From Symbiodinium natans (Eukaryota > Sar > Dinophyceae > Suessiales > Symbiodiniaceae): DNA of 64,000 bases. How positions within the stretch are numbered: position 1 is the first letter of the stretch; each line of letters starts with the position of its first letter. The position numbers and the translations under genes are program-made. The stretch lies in contig CAJNDS010002080.1 of assembly GCA_905221605.1 (NCBI GenBank), forward strand, positions 917,001-981,000, given 5' to 3'. The notes under the pieces were generated by a model, which saw only the letters and a program-made list of their open reading frames with translations, was not told the DNA's origin and did no database searches. Shown one piece after another: positions 24,106-36,696 of this stretch.

Positions 24106-24789
24106 AAAACATCTCGGCTCCGAACCGTGCTCCTGAAACCCAGACAGACCCTCAACCCCGAAATCATGAATCCTGAGCACCCGAAATTCTGAACCCGTAA
24201 CGCCCCCAAGCCCCCCCCCAAAAAAAAAGGGGAAAAAGCTGTGCCGCCCCGCCAACCCCCCGCCCTATACAACCCAAACATCCCCCTCCCCCACAACAAA
24301 AACAAACTCAAAGCAGGAATCCCAAACCGCAAACCCCCCCAACCCAAGCTCCACCCCAAACCACCCAAAGACGCAGACCCTAAACACCCACAGTCCCAAG
24401 ACCCCAAAACTTCACCATGACCCCTAAGTATTGTTTCTTTGATACAAATAAGAAAGGTTCAATTAGGGTCTGGCGTTTGAGGTTTATGGTTTGTTGCTTG
24501 GGGTTTAATCATCAATCCGAAGCAATAACCCCACTTTAGACCCTAAACCCCAAACCACCGTTGAACACTGCATCTCCATCCGTAAGCCCAAGAGACCGCA
24601 ACCCTAAGTCCCTGAACCTTCAACAAAAAAACAACCAACCCTAGTCAAAACTGTATATATCCCTCAACCCCAAACCTCAACCCCTGTAACCTTGAAGCCC
24701 AAGCCCCCAGCCTCGGTCCCGACCCAAACCCTATTGCCCAAGCCACGCCCTAAACCCCCAAGAGTTTTGGGGCAAGCTGTCTTCCAAAA

Positions 24790-25190
24790 TGACAAATCGC
24801 AACAAGTTTTGGCTCCTATTGACCTTTAGCTTTTGCTTTTGCAACCACTTTCTTGCGAGGATCTTTCGATGACACACCGGCTCTCCCGCTACAACGCCAG
24901 GCAAGTTGAACGCGCGCGCCAGGCGTAACGACAGCGCGAATGCAGCAGCGTGTTGATACGAATATATACAGGATGGCTGTGCGAACTGAATGAGATCCAC
25001 GCGCGCACGCAGAAATGCAGCAGTTGAGTCGCAAGACCACGACGGACAGCCGAGGTTGTCTCACCGGCGGAATCTTTGCGTGTAATAAAGTATCTGTGTG
25101 TGCACGCGCGCAGGAAGTTTTGGTTCCTATATTGCTATTGCGTTTAGCCTTTGCTTTTGCAACCGTTGTCTTGCTATGCCTTGACCCTTC
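24790..25190 (-). repeat. Dispersed ~255-bp repeat, inverted copy
   Basis: Reverse-orientation copy of the family at 25,881-26,460: GTTTTGGCTCCTAT, GCTTTTGCAACC, CGACGGACAGCCGAGGTTGT and CACCGGCGGAATCTTTGCGT occur in reversed order. With the direct copies it forms a large inverted pair about 0.7 kb apart. Confidence 0.7.
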
Positions 25191-25880
25191 AATAGACGCT
25201 TATATCAGCTTTAAGCGCTTACAAGAGACTTTTGTGAACGTAACAAGTGGTTAGCGTAAGGGCCTGATGGTTTAACAAGCGTGATTTTTAACACAATAAG
25301 CTTGTATGTTAGAGGCAACAGGCGTTTATATTTTAGATATATATATATATATATATGTAAGTATATTTATACTTATTTTTAGAATTCACATAATATATGT
25401 AGTTATTTAGACCATCAACCCTACAGCCTAAACTAGAACATTCTTCTTGTCTTCTTGTCGTAATCGGTTCTTCTTTTCCCTCGTCCTCTCTTCTTTCCAG
25501 AGGACCTGAATATCTGTATGTTTGCAAACCTCCCCACCTCCCTAAACTCCCACTTGACCAGAGCAGGGGCTTTTTTGCATCACCTTGAAACACTTTCTGC
25601 AGAATATTGGATCTTGGATCTTGGATCCAGCCCAATATTGAAATACTGAGTTTTCCCATATTTCAATATTGTGGGGCCAGATAAGTATAAACCCTGGTAC
25701 AGAGTTTGGTTTTGTTTCGTGGGGGAGGGGGGGGGGGGGCGATTACTGAAATACAATGTGTATTACCTCAGGTACAGTGTGTAGTGCAAAGTTTAATTGC
25801 CCCAATAACTTCCAAAAATCTGAGGGAGCAGGGCTTGGGCTCACCAGATTACAAACCCCAAGCGTACTCGCTGTTGGGGA

Positions 25881-26640
25881 ACTATAGGAACCAAAACTTG
25901 CTACGCGCGCATACACACTCTCCGTGCCGCGTGCTGCGTCCGGCGCGACGCACTCCGGCGCGACACACGGAAAGGTTCGCGACAGATCGTGTACGAATGC
26001 TGTTGCACGGGCATCGCCGTTCGCACGGATCTGTTCTTGCGCTAAGCAGCCGCGTCTTACACGACCACACAGACATCAGGTGTTGGGTAGGCATATTTTT
26101 GCGGCAAGAAAGCGGTTGCAAAAGCAAGGGCTAAAAACTATAGGAACCAAAACTTGCTTCACGCGCATACACACATATCTTGTAGCATGCAAAGATTCCG
26201 CCGGCGAGACAATCTCGGCTGTCCGTCGCGGTATTGTGACTCAACTGCTGCTGCGCGGGCACACATGGGTGTCTCTCGGTTCGCACGGATCTGTTCTTGC
26301 GCTAAATAGCTGCGTGGTATACGACCACACAGACAGCAGCTGTTGGGTAGGCACATCCTTACGGCAAGAAAGCGGTTGCAAAAGCAAGGGCCAAAAACTA
26401 TAGGAACCACATTTGCTTCGTGCATACACATATATATACGGCCAGCCCACATGGATCTCATTCTGCTTGCACAGACATGTTAGTGCGTGCCGTGTGCTGC
26501 GAACGCACATGCACATATCTGTTTTTTCGGCAGCACACATGGATCTCGTTCTGCTTGCACAGGCATGTTAGTGCGCTCAAACTGCCTGGCGCTGTTTTCC
26601 TTCCTCGGTGGACTCCCGAAGACGACTTTTGAATTTTGAA
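25881..26640 (+). repeat. Dispersed ~255-bp repeat, tandem direct copies
   Basis: The start motif AACTATAGGAACCAAAACTT occurs at about 25,881 and 26,137, with a diverged copy at 26,397, giving a period near 255-260 bp. Each unit carries GTTGGGTAGGCAC, CGGCAAGAAAGCGGTTGCAA and a CGCGCATACACAC stretch. Frames up to 159 codons run through it but shift between copies and match no family I recognise. Confidence 0.75.
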
Positions 26641-26989
26641 TTGCCCAGGCGCAAAAAGTTACAGTAATTTGGCGCGCGCACACGTCCCTTATCTTTCCGC
26701 GAAGCCATGCACAAAATCTAGTCACCGACCTTCTCCCTTACCAGATTGCAAACCCCAAGCGTGCCCGCTGTTGGGGAATAAAAGAATATCTGAATAAATG
26801 CTAAGAATAACCCCAAGTCATCCATCGGCCCACTTGGCTTTGCAGGACAGCAGCCTAGCAGCTTCGCCTGGACCACTGCCCGCAAGAAGGTGCGCGCTTA
26901 AGCTGCCTGCATCAAATCGCGATGGTTGAGGATAGTATATTGTTTATCTAATCCTAAATGAGGGAAATGAGGATTCAATGTTCGGAGAT

Positions 26990-28303
26990 TCAACGTCCGA
27001 TCAGGATCGACATCCGTGTCAATCGCAGGGCCAAGCAACGATCGAATCTGTTCCCAAGTGACCTGCAAGAGTATACCATAGTAATGTCCTCCCGAGAGAT
27101 CCTCCCATTCTGCCCCGGAATATCATCAATGAATAATCCCAAATCCCCAACTTGGGTTGAAAGAGTAGCCTTATGTGCAAGCAAGAGAGGTTGGAGGTGG
27201 GTGCTACCAACAGCTCGGGCGCAATACAGCAATTTGGGAAAGCTCAAACAGCGTTACAAGAAATGGAGAGTTATATGCTTGTGTGGTAGCTGTTCGACAA
27301 TTCCGATTGCCTCATCGACTTCGACAATTTTGCGATGAATCCATTCGGAAAAGAAATCGTGCGAGCCTGATATGGACCCCTGGAGTATCTGCACGTCGAT
27401 ACCTTTGACGAGACGTACCCGAACGCTTCGAAAGGCCGAAAGTCGCCACTGAAACTGTCCCCAACCAGGGTAGTCTTAGCTAAATCGAAGTGAAGTCCGT
27501 ATTTGCCAACAAGCGCGAATTCCTATTCGAATCCCACCCAAACAGAAGAAATAGAGCCTCCGCAGAAGCCATCATCCGCGAATTCGGGATCAAAATATGT
27601 GGGTCGACCCCGTATGTTCTGATATACCTCTTCGTATATACGTTTTCTCGCCAAATAGAAGAGGGAGCCCATGAGAAGACACCCTTGCTGCCCGCGTATC
27701 GATTGCATCAACCGATCGTGGTAAACGAGATGGGTAGGGGCTCCGTAATAGAACTCGTCAAACTTACTTGAGATTTAAATTAATTTATAACACTCATCGA
27801 GGAATATATGAATATGAATAATGATATAGGCATTGGAGATGTCATATTGGAGAAGAATATGATCGCGTTTGTGACCATTCAATCGAATCCAAATCCTAGC
27901 AGCTTGAGCCATGGCCTCGGCCCCGGCCCGAATCCCGACGGCGAATTGTTGAGGGATCAGTCGAGCTTGAATGCTTTCCTTATCCACGAGGAAGGTGGTC
28001 TTGATCACGAATTTGCGCCAAGAAGTAGTGTCCATGATAATTCGCCTGACGTCTTGAATGAGTGGGATGGCTTATCTTTGGCCATCACGCTTATCTATAC
28101 CTATCAAATGTTCCTCCCCCTATCCATGGGCGAAGTACCAATGACGCCCGACCATCCGTCATCAATTTTGCAAAATCCCTCAGAATTTGGACGAAGAATC
28201 TACCTCACCACTCTCCCCGACAAGAAATTTCAAGAAATCAGCTCGCAATCCATCTGGTCCTGGTCCTCTACCCGACTCGAAAGAGCGCAAGGCTTTCATT
28301 AGA
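26990..28303 (-). pseudogene. Decayed reverse transcriptase of a retrotransposon
   Basis: Minus-strand fragments in different frames line up with a reverse transcriptase in the right order. At about 28.3 kb is SFESGRGPGPDGLRADFLKF (fingers). At 27.9 kb QQFAVGIRAGAEAMAQAARI is followed by LLQYDISNAY, which carries the motif A Asp. At 27.7-27.5 kb IRGQQG (motif B) is followed by PEFADDG, the YADD-type motif C. At about 27.2 kb KLLYCARAVGSTHLQPLL fits a thumb-like segment. Several stops and frameshifts separate the pieces, so the element is dead. No endonuclease, integrase or LTR was recognised, so the class (probably non-LTR) is uncertain. The surrounding DNA is much more AT-rich than the gene region. 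Confidence 0.7.
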
Positions 28304-28689
28304 GTTGGGGTCTGCAACTCCGGGGCATTGTAAGTTTGGGTTGAACAGCCGACGTGTCGTACGCCAATCCAGGGGAGAGCAATCGTTACATGGCTTGTCC
28401 TGATCTTCCTAGCATAATAAGGTGTTCGATTTTACGATGGAGTGTCGGAGTCCGAGGAGATAATTTTCTATTATGAAATAAAAATTTTCTTCTTAATTTG
28501 GATGGCTTCTTTCCGAGGTGACCCTCGCTCCCCTAATTTCCACCGGATAAGCAAGGTCAAATTCTGAATGAATGAATTGGGAAAGAATCAATGATATCTT
28601 ATGGGATACCATTCCTAAGGCATTTTTCCTCCCGGCTTCGAAGGGAATTCTAAAATCATCCTAATTTCAAGTTGATAAGTTTCGGATTG

Positions 28690-29260
28690 CCCAAAATTCT
28701 ATTTCATTAAAATTTTTCGTCCGACTTTCCTATTCCAAAAAAATTATTTTATTAAATGGCTCGTCATCCTAAAACTATATTTTTCAAAACGTATCGTCCG
28801 GTTTATTTGCCCCAAAACTCATATTTCTAAATATATCGTTCGATATTCTTCTCCAAGATCTATTTTATTAAATGTATCGATCGATTTGCCTAACCCAAAA
28901 TATACTTTATTAAATATGACGTCCGATTTACTTATTCCCAAAATCTATTATGCGGCCTATATCGCCCGAATTATCTATTTCGAAATCTATTTAATATATA
29001 TATATATATCATCTATATTACAAATCCCTAATATTCATGATTTAGAAATATATCGTCCATCCCACAAATTATTTTTTTCGAATATATCACCAGAATTATT
29101 CATTCAACAAACCTTCCCAAAATTTAAGTTGCTTAATGAATTGTCTCTATTTGTCTTCTCTCCAAATAGATTCTTCAATATATAACCAAATTTTCCTATG
29201 TGAAAGTATTTTATTAAATATATTATGCGATTCATCCATTCCAAAAACTATATCCCTATA
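28690..29260. repeat. AT-rich satellite, unit about 50-57 bp
   Basis: Repeating blocks of TTTTATTAAAT followed by a TATCGTCCGATTT-like sequence, then a pyrimidine stretch and CCAAAA, occur about ten times with strong divergence. A related stretch with CCCAAAACAAGAATTATTGAA occurs at about 30,930. Short plus-strand frames are Ile/Tyr/Phe-rich repeat translations. Confidence 0.65.
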
Positions 29261-29689
29261 AAAGGCTACGGGCTCGACTCCTATTTTCGCTCTGCGGCCG
29301 CCTTGTCGGTTATCCCGCCTCCTCTTCCGGTCAATTTGGCTGCTTGTGAGGGCCTTGCAGGGGGATCGGGAAAATTCCCGGAATTTTTACGCTTATTGTC
29401 TAAAAATCTAGGAATTTTGGGAATCACTCGGATCTGAAAATTCTAGGAATTTTCAGAATCACCCGAATTGAGGTTTAGGATTTCCGGATTGAATTTAAGG
29501 TTCCAACACAACAACGATGACTTGGGTGCCCTGTGAAAATTCCGGAAATTTTCGGGACCCCGGGTTCAGGGTTTCAGGATTTTACGGTTTAGGGTTTTGG
29601 GGTTTAATAGAAATTGTATAGGGTTTGTGTCCGGAGTTTTGTCGAGTATTGGGGGTTTTGTTTTTTGTTGTACTGGTTTGGATTTTGTC

Positions 29690-30060
29690 GGGCGTGGTGG
29701 GGGGTGGATGGTTTTGGGGCGCTGAGGGGCTGAGGGGCTGCGGCTGAGGGGCTGGGTTTAGTTTTTTGTTGTAATGGTTTGGGTTTTGTCGGGTGCGGCG
29801 GGGGGTGGGTGGTTTTGGGGGGCTGGGATTGGGGGTCTGTGGTTGAGGGGCTATTTGAGGGGCTAGGGTTGTTGAGGGCTTGAGCTGAGGAGGGGTTGAG
29901 AGGGCTTGTTGAGGGACTGGGGGGGGATTGTTGAAGGGATGGATTATTGAAGGAAGGAATATTGAAGGGAGGGATTGTTGAAGGGAGGAGCTATTGAAGG
30001 GAGGGATTGTGACGGGAGGGATTGTGACGGGATTGTTGAGGGCTGAGGATTTTTGTATTG
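29690..30060 (+). repeat. G-rich minisatellites (GAGGGGCT and GGGATTGTTGAAG)
   Basis: First a GAGGGGCTG-type stretch (29,720-29,880), then several copies of ATTGTTGAAGGGAGGG-like units (29,925-30,035). They are strand-asymmetric and sit at the edge of the AT-rich island. Confidence 0.65.
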
Positions 30061-33000
30061 TGCGGGGTTATTTGGGGACTTGGAATCGGGATTGATATTG
30101 CGATGATAATATTTCGATTATTTATTTCGATAACTTCATAAAATCTTTGGATATATTATTTAATTCGTGTTCCTATCATTAGGTCTCCTTTCTTAATTGA
30201 TATTTTTGGGAGCAGAAGTCCCCCCCTGTCGATATTATATTTTATTGTTGACATACTTGCCGGTATGGTAATATGATATAAGGGGACGTAAGGGAACCCT
30301 ACGACCTTAGATTTGGCGCAAGAATTTAGAATGTCATCTAAATGAAGAGGGGAATTCATAATATTTTGAGAAATTACGATCTCAATGATATTTTCTGAGG
30401 GGATTCATAGAAAGAAGTGAATACCGAGATACTTAGAACTAAAGATTTCGGATCTAGAATTAGGGAACAAAAGGGAGCCCCTAATAAAACAATTTGTAAG
30501 TTTTGTATTTTATTGAAGATGATATCTTGGGAATTTTCTTGTATATTCAAATTTATATACTCGATTTATGAAAAAAAGATGAAAAGATATAAATCTTAAA
30601 TCATAATCATTCAAATTTTTACGAAATAAATTCTTGCCCACCACGCTCACGCGTCAAATTCACAAATATTTTTAGAGATCCCGAAAATATTTGGACATTT
30701 TGTTTGTGCGACCTTCTTCAAAATTTTAGTGTATATCTATTTCTACTTAGTAGGCGGATATATCGTCGATAGAATCGATGGGTCCCCTCTAGTTCATTAA
30801 ATAAATTATAATATGAAAATAGTCGTCAAATCTAAAATCAATCAGAAATTATCAATATATCAATCGATCGTAAATGAGAGTCATCAAACCTTCAAAATCG
30901 AATTTACAAAATTTATCTTCCATTTATCTTTCCCAAAACAAGAATTATTGAATATATCAATAAAATACAAACCTCAAATTGTTTTTTTGAATGTGCGATC
31001 CAATATTGGTCCTATATATATCAATATAAATTCCCTATAATTATTCGCACTCGCTTTTGGGACCTCCGTATCTTCCTATAATCTACTCTGTAGGACCCTA
31101 CTGTTCTACACGCGCACTTTTCGGGCTACCCCCAAACTCTCCCAAACCCCATGGAAAACACAAACATCGTGGAGGTGGAACGGCGAAATACTACCTCTTC
31201 GAAAACCTGGCAAAATTGATCCAAGTTGACATAACAAATATCACGACACTTCATGATACATTCTCATAAAAGAAATAGTCAATAGCTCATTATCCAAATG
31301 TACCCGTATTTGAAAAACACGACATGATCATCGTGAATTTTCACGTTATGCACCTACCTAACAATACTTACTCAACACCTCTGGACTGCTGCAAAATCTG
31401 CCTTGAAACTTGCCAGCGTACTTCTCGCTCTTTACCTTTGAATGGTCCTCGCATCTCGAAACGTGCTGCGAAAGCGCAAGGCTGCCGCGACGAAGACCAC
31501 CAAGCAACCTGTCCACACAAAGCCAACTAAGTCACTCGTCCACCTGCAAAGCAGCTGTGCCAAGACACCCAATCCAGCAGCTGCAAGCTTTGGAACCTGC
31601 TCAAATTCAATCGTGCCGACATGAAAGAGCGTTATAAAATCATATCGAAGATATCGAAGGCCTGGCGGCCGTTCAAGCTCCAGCAGCGAAGCATCTGAAG
31701 AAGTCTTGGGAGACGTGCCGACAGATCCTTGTACTGCCAGGGATGTCTGACATCAACCCAAATTTGACACGACAGCTCATAACCAGGCGGAGCACAGGAA
31801 CTGCCTGGACAGTCACTTCCATGTCCACCTCCACCTGCCCAGCTAAAGGGTCGGCTTGAAGCTGGGACATTTTTTTCTGTGCTTGTGCTTTAAGTCCGGT
31901 CTACCAGGCCTCCACGTTTGTGCCATCTGCCGAGAGACGGACAGGATACACCTCTGGCAGATCAGTCCCCGCTCAGCTCCTATTGTGCGTGTTGAAGAAC
32001 TGAGAATGGCCTTCTGACTCATGGAGTCGCCCTCAACGTTCTCACCGGTACGCAGGTTAAAACACCTGGCTGGCGCGCATGAATCTGCATGTGTTTGAAC
32101 TCCAGCGGCTTGATCCATCATGTCAGACGTGGTCTATCCCACACCGGCATCGCAGCATCCGTTATCACGATCACTCTCATCGCCACGCAGTACATTGCAG
32201 CCGGAGGTGTGCAGCTAAACGCGTTGAGACCTGCACTGAGGCCTCTAGATGACAAGATGCAAAATAAGTAACGTGCTTCAGATTGGATGGCATTCCTCCC
32301 AGGCAGGGCGAAGAACCATTTCAGGTCTTGGGCAATCAAAACCGCAAGGGTGACGTGGTTTATGGCTAATCTCTCAGTGGCGAAACAAAAACTGGCCAGC
32401 AGGGCATGAAGTGTCGCGGACAGATTACCATACCATCTGTAGCTTTGGAGTCACTGGCGCCTGTGCAAACAGTCCTTCAAACCCTCACATCTCTAGTCGA
32501 CAAAGTGTGCTTGCCTAGGCCGTGGGTGCCAACATCCTCTATCTCGCCCTCGCACAAGGAACCGCCCATGTGGGCACATCGATTGTCCTTGGCCGTCAAC
32601 ATCAGAATCTTTAATGTCATTCAAAACGTGCCAATTCGCCACTCTGCCTCATTATACCGGTCAGCCACAGAACAGGACAAATTCAAGCATCCAAGATGCC
32701 AAAGCGAAGAGCTCACCTCTGTGCCGGAAAACTGCAATCTGCTCGTTCCTGAGTTTTCCAATGCTAGGGTTCCTGAGGTCTTTACATGGACGTTCCCAGT
32801 ACGGCTTCGGACAGCATGGTCACAACTAGGGGTTTATGAGGTGGGCATCTCTCGTGTTTCTTCGGGTCTTAGGGCATCGTGCGGCAGGCTGTGCAGCCAT
32901 GAACTTAGGGTTTGAAGAATCTAGGGCTCGAAGAGGTAGGAGTCCAAGGGCTTAGAGTTCTCAAGGTTTAAGGTTTAAAGAGTTCAAGGTTAAGGGTTTA

Positions 33001-33130
33001 AAGTTTAGGGTTTCCAGGCTTTCGGTTTTTAAGGGCTCATTTCTTCAAGGCCAGTGCTAAGCAAGGATGGAAAACCGGTTGTTGCATAGTCCTGATCCAA
33101 ACTTCGGAGTTGCTTGACTGATGACATATA
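30060..33130. other. AT-rich, then mixed DNA without recognised genes
   Basis: 30,060-31,060 continues the AT-rich island. From 31,060 the composition becomes balanced. Frames of 60-170 codons occur on both strands and overlap; none shows a family motif or a consistent exon chain. The last 200 bp (32,900-33,030) hold degenerate GGGTTTAGGG-like words. Confidence 0.4.
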
Positions 33131-33229
33131 CTAATATAAGAACATGCCTTTCCAATACTATAAAATACTTCTAAATAGTAAGATAACAAAACATGGTATT
33201 CATATATGTATTCACATCTTTATATGTAT

Positions 33230-34330
33230 ATATTTATACATATATACATATATATATAAACATAGATATATACATATATATATATACATATATATATATA
33301 CATACATATATATATACATATATATACATATATATATATATATACATATATATACATATATGTATATGTATATATATATATACATTTATAGCAACTGTAA
33401 TGCAAACAATATATTGGTATAGTCATGAGATAAGATACTACAATATTCAATGGAATGGTTGTAGAACACTATGAAAACCAACATTATGAGAATATAAGAA
33501 TACAAGAGTACAAAAAACACATATCAGAATATGCTTGAAAAAATATATCAGTATACAACTATATCAAAATAACAACAGTGTATTACAGTACTACAATGAC
33601 GTAATACTTAAATTAATATTATCAGAATATAAAATGTGAAATGTAGTAGCATACTGATGCAAGAATCCAATAATACACTACTGTAATCGTGTATTTTGAA
33701 ATACAAATAGAAAAACAGAATATGAAAAAAAGGCAATGACATAATCACATAAAACGTAAAACCAAAAATGTATCTACAAAGCCTACGAACATAATGATAC
33801 AACAATATAATAACATATTGATATAGTAATATAATAACACATTAGTATAATCACATAAACACAATATGATGTTGCAATACTATAATCACACAATAATACA
33901 ACCAGATCGCACGATAATCATATACTCATACAATAACATAATCAAATGACAATACATCAGTATCATAGTATACTAATACACTCACAAAAACAAAACAACG
34001 GTATAACAATACAACGCTACAACAGTATAACAGTATAGCAATATGACAATATGATAATGTAAGATTACAGGAATATTGTTAAACAAAGATAATATAACAA
34101 GATGATCGTATAGTATATAGTCATACAAAAATCCTCCTAACACAACAATATACTGATGTACTAATGTACAAATGTACTGACAAAGTGATAAAGAGATATA
34201 GTAGTATACGAATATACCAATCTAATGATATATGGCTATACTATTATGCAAATATACTAATATAAGAATATAAAAAACCATCAATATAAACATACAATAC
34301 TATAGATCTTAATACAATCATGTCAGAATA
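33230..34330. repeat. TA microsatellite and degenerate ATA-rich repeats
   Basis: 33,230-33,385 is a (TATATACA)n-type microsatellite. It is followed by about 900 bp of short imperfect words such as AATATAATAACA and AGTATAAT with no stable period. The Tyr/Ile frames are artefacts of the repeat. Confidence 0.75.
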
Positions 34331-35113
34331 TGTTCAGATATTCCAATATTGGCATATTCTACTGCTATGAAAAATATGGCACTTTCAGCAGACAGTTCTC
34401 TCAGAATTCAGCTGGGCATCTCTGACTCCAGGGCGACCATCTTTGATTCGCCTTCCAGCAGTTCTTTGGCTGAACACACGCGAATCCACCTCTTCTCCTT
34501 GACAAGCACTCAAACCATCAGGGGAGATTGTGTTCTTTTCCTAGTTGCATGCTGTGGATGTATGTAATCATTTAATCTTTCTGGAATCAGCAGGTCGTGG
34601 ATGGACCACGCAAGTTTCATCGAAGCTTGGAAACTGCACTTGTAAGCATTCTTCCCAGAGACTGTCTTACGATTGAAGAACGGTGGCAAATGGAGGTCAG
34701 TCGGGCAACCCACAACAAGGTCCGAGAATCTGTCGCCAGACTCTTCTGAGAAGCATCATGTGCTTCCTGCCTGATCGCGCTGAGGCATTCAAGAAGGCAC
34801 TCAAGAACATCTCATCCGTCAGCTACTACTGTGCAAGCAGCAGGCTTCATATGGTACTGGAACTTTTTAGGCATGAGCTTCTTGTAGTCCTGAGCTGCGC
34901 AGCAGACTTGTGGTAGCAGCTTTAAGTTAGGCTCAGCCAGGTCACGGGGTCATGAGTGTAGCTGAGGCAGACGTTGTCCGCATCTCCATATGTCAGCCCT
35001 CTTCGATTTCTTTCACGGTACGCCTGCCACGGCTTCAAGACAATCTCACAGTAGATGGCCATCAATGTGGCCACCAATGCTCTAGGTCAAGACTTGAAGT
35101 CAACTGGAGGGGT

Positions 35114-36616
35114 TCAAATTTCAGGTCGGATGGCGCATCGGATGGCAGATGCCTCTGTCCGCCGGAAGCTTCGACTCTTTGTCCACATTATCAGCGATGC
35201 TCTTTCGCCCTGTAATCGGACAAGGCAGCTCATGATAGTGAATCGCAGAAGTGGTGGTGACATGAACCACCGCTTGCCCTTCACACTCCCTTCGCAATCC
35301 TTCTCAATGTCCATGGCACCATGACGACGTTTCCCAGAATGCACAACACAGCGTCCGCGAATGTGCTTGTACCTAAGCCACTTACTGCAGTGGCGAAGTG
35401 TGAAACGGAAATGTTGTTGCATGAATGTTGTTTCTACCCGCGGACCTTCCATGATCAGGGTTGACAGGGGGGGGAGGCGGTATCTCACTCCCCCTCCAAA
35501 GCGAGCACTGGCAGCACCATAGAAACCCAAAATGGAGGGTGATTTCTTTGCAGGACCCGAGATTTGTGGATCTTGGCGATTGAACATGAACCCAGTGCCC
35601 CACCCCCCACTCCCCCTAGACCTGGATGAAACTGTGGGCTGCGTAGTTCGGGCATCCCAATGTTCAGTCCGCTGCCACGGCTCCTGTTCTAGGAACCGCC
35701 ACCGACTACCGAAAAAAAACGAGCCATGACTGTCACATGTTGCTGGACCGAGGGTCTCAACCAAGCTGCCTGTGATGCAGCTTGCGATGGCTTGCCGAGT
35801 CGAACATTCCGCAGAAAGTTAAGTCATTGCCCTCGAAATTGTCATGCGAAGTGATACCAAAATTGAAGGTCACATCGCACTCGTCTATGTGCATGTCCAA
35901 ATGCCTTTGTTGGGTGAGATCATTGCGATGTTGCTGTAACTAGCTCCGGGCAGCAGAAGACACTAAGAGAGCTCTACGAGATTCTACGAGTAAGAGCCGC
36001 ACTTGTCGTCAGTTGGACGATACTGAACGATGAAACTATGATGATCATCCAGCGTGGAGCCGCCCCAGTCTTCCGTTTCCACGTTAATGCCAGCCACCGA
36101 CTCAACGCGATCTTCGTCGCTACCGAAAAGCCTGCACACTTCAGCTTGAGCACAACCCATGACAACTCCCATCTTTACTCCAATCACTGCAGCGCTACAG
36201 ATGTTACAGGAACAACCTGCCTCGCCCCAATCGGAAGCAGCACCTCCTTCAAAACAGACGTAAAGGAGGCTCGCAAGCCAATCCTGACGCTGCGTGCTGC
36301 ACTTTGTAAGCCCATGATGCAGCCATCAGACCATCTTCAACACACCACAAATACTCCATAAGAAGGCGAGGACTCTCATTCAAGACCAAGCCATAGTTGT
36401 TCATGCTGTTCGGTGCACGGGACGGCAGTCCACTTGCACGGTAGTTCCTCACCTCCTGTGCTCTCGAGTTGACATCACTTGTCACATCTGGTCGCCAGTG
36501 TTCTCAAGAACCCGTGGCCTCCAAGAGCATGTCACAAAACTCATCCTTGAGGGCAGGGAAGCTGCAGATTCCTGGAGCTTCAACCCGAAACCCATCGAAG
36601 TTCTCCAGGTCAACAC
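35114..36616 (-). CDS. 2-oxoglutarate/Fe(II)-dependent oxygenase, OGFOD2-like
   Basis: Seven exons join in frame, each preceded by AG with G as the first exon base: 36616-36519, 36455-36376, 36283-36221, 36131-36003, 35904-35806, 35372-35306 and 35209 to a stop at 35,114. Donors are GC, GA, GC, GT, GT and GA. The product resembles the catalytic part of OGFOD2: ICSFPALKDEFCDMLLE, then APNSMNNYGLVL, then LDDHHSFIVQY, then DMHIDECDVTFNFG, whose HxD motif supplies two Fe(II) ligands. GRCVVHSGKRRHGAMD carries the distal His ligand, and GERASLIMWTKS closes the fold. Family members bind Fe(II) and 2-oxoglutarate and hydroxylate proteins or small molecules; the substrate is unknown. An N-terminal part probably lies upstream (36.7-37.4 kb). 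The last exon may instead splice on before the stop. Confidence 0.85.
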
Positions 36617-36696
36617 CTTGGCGGATGCGCAGAGTCGCAGAGAGCCGGGGGGAATGACGGGGAGTGCAAACTTCCACGCGCAAAGTTGCACGCTAA

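Noticed and set aside
21096-31000. CRISPR-like arrays among the tandem repeats
   Set aside because: Repeat units are long, diverged and lack regular unique spacers, and no cas-like gene is present; the genome is eukaryotic.
33144-33474. Tyr/Ile-rich frames on both strands
   Set aside because: Translations of a TATATACA microsatellite.
35114-35764. A single 216-codon minus-strand protein
   Set aside because: Only 35209-35114 and 35372-35306 are convincing oxygenase exons; the rest of the frame is intron read-through and ends upstream without similarity.
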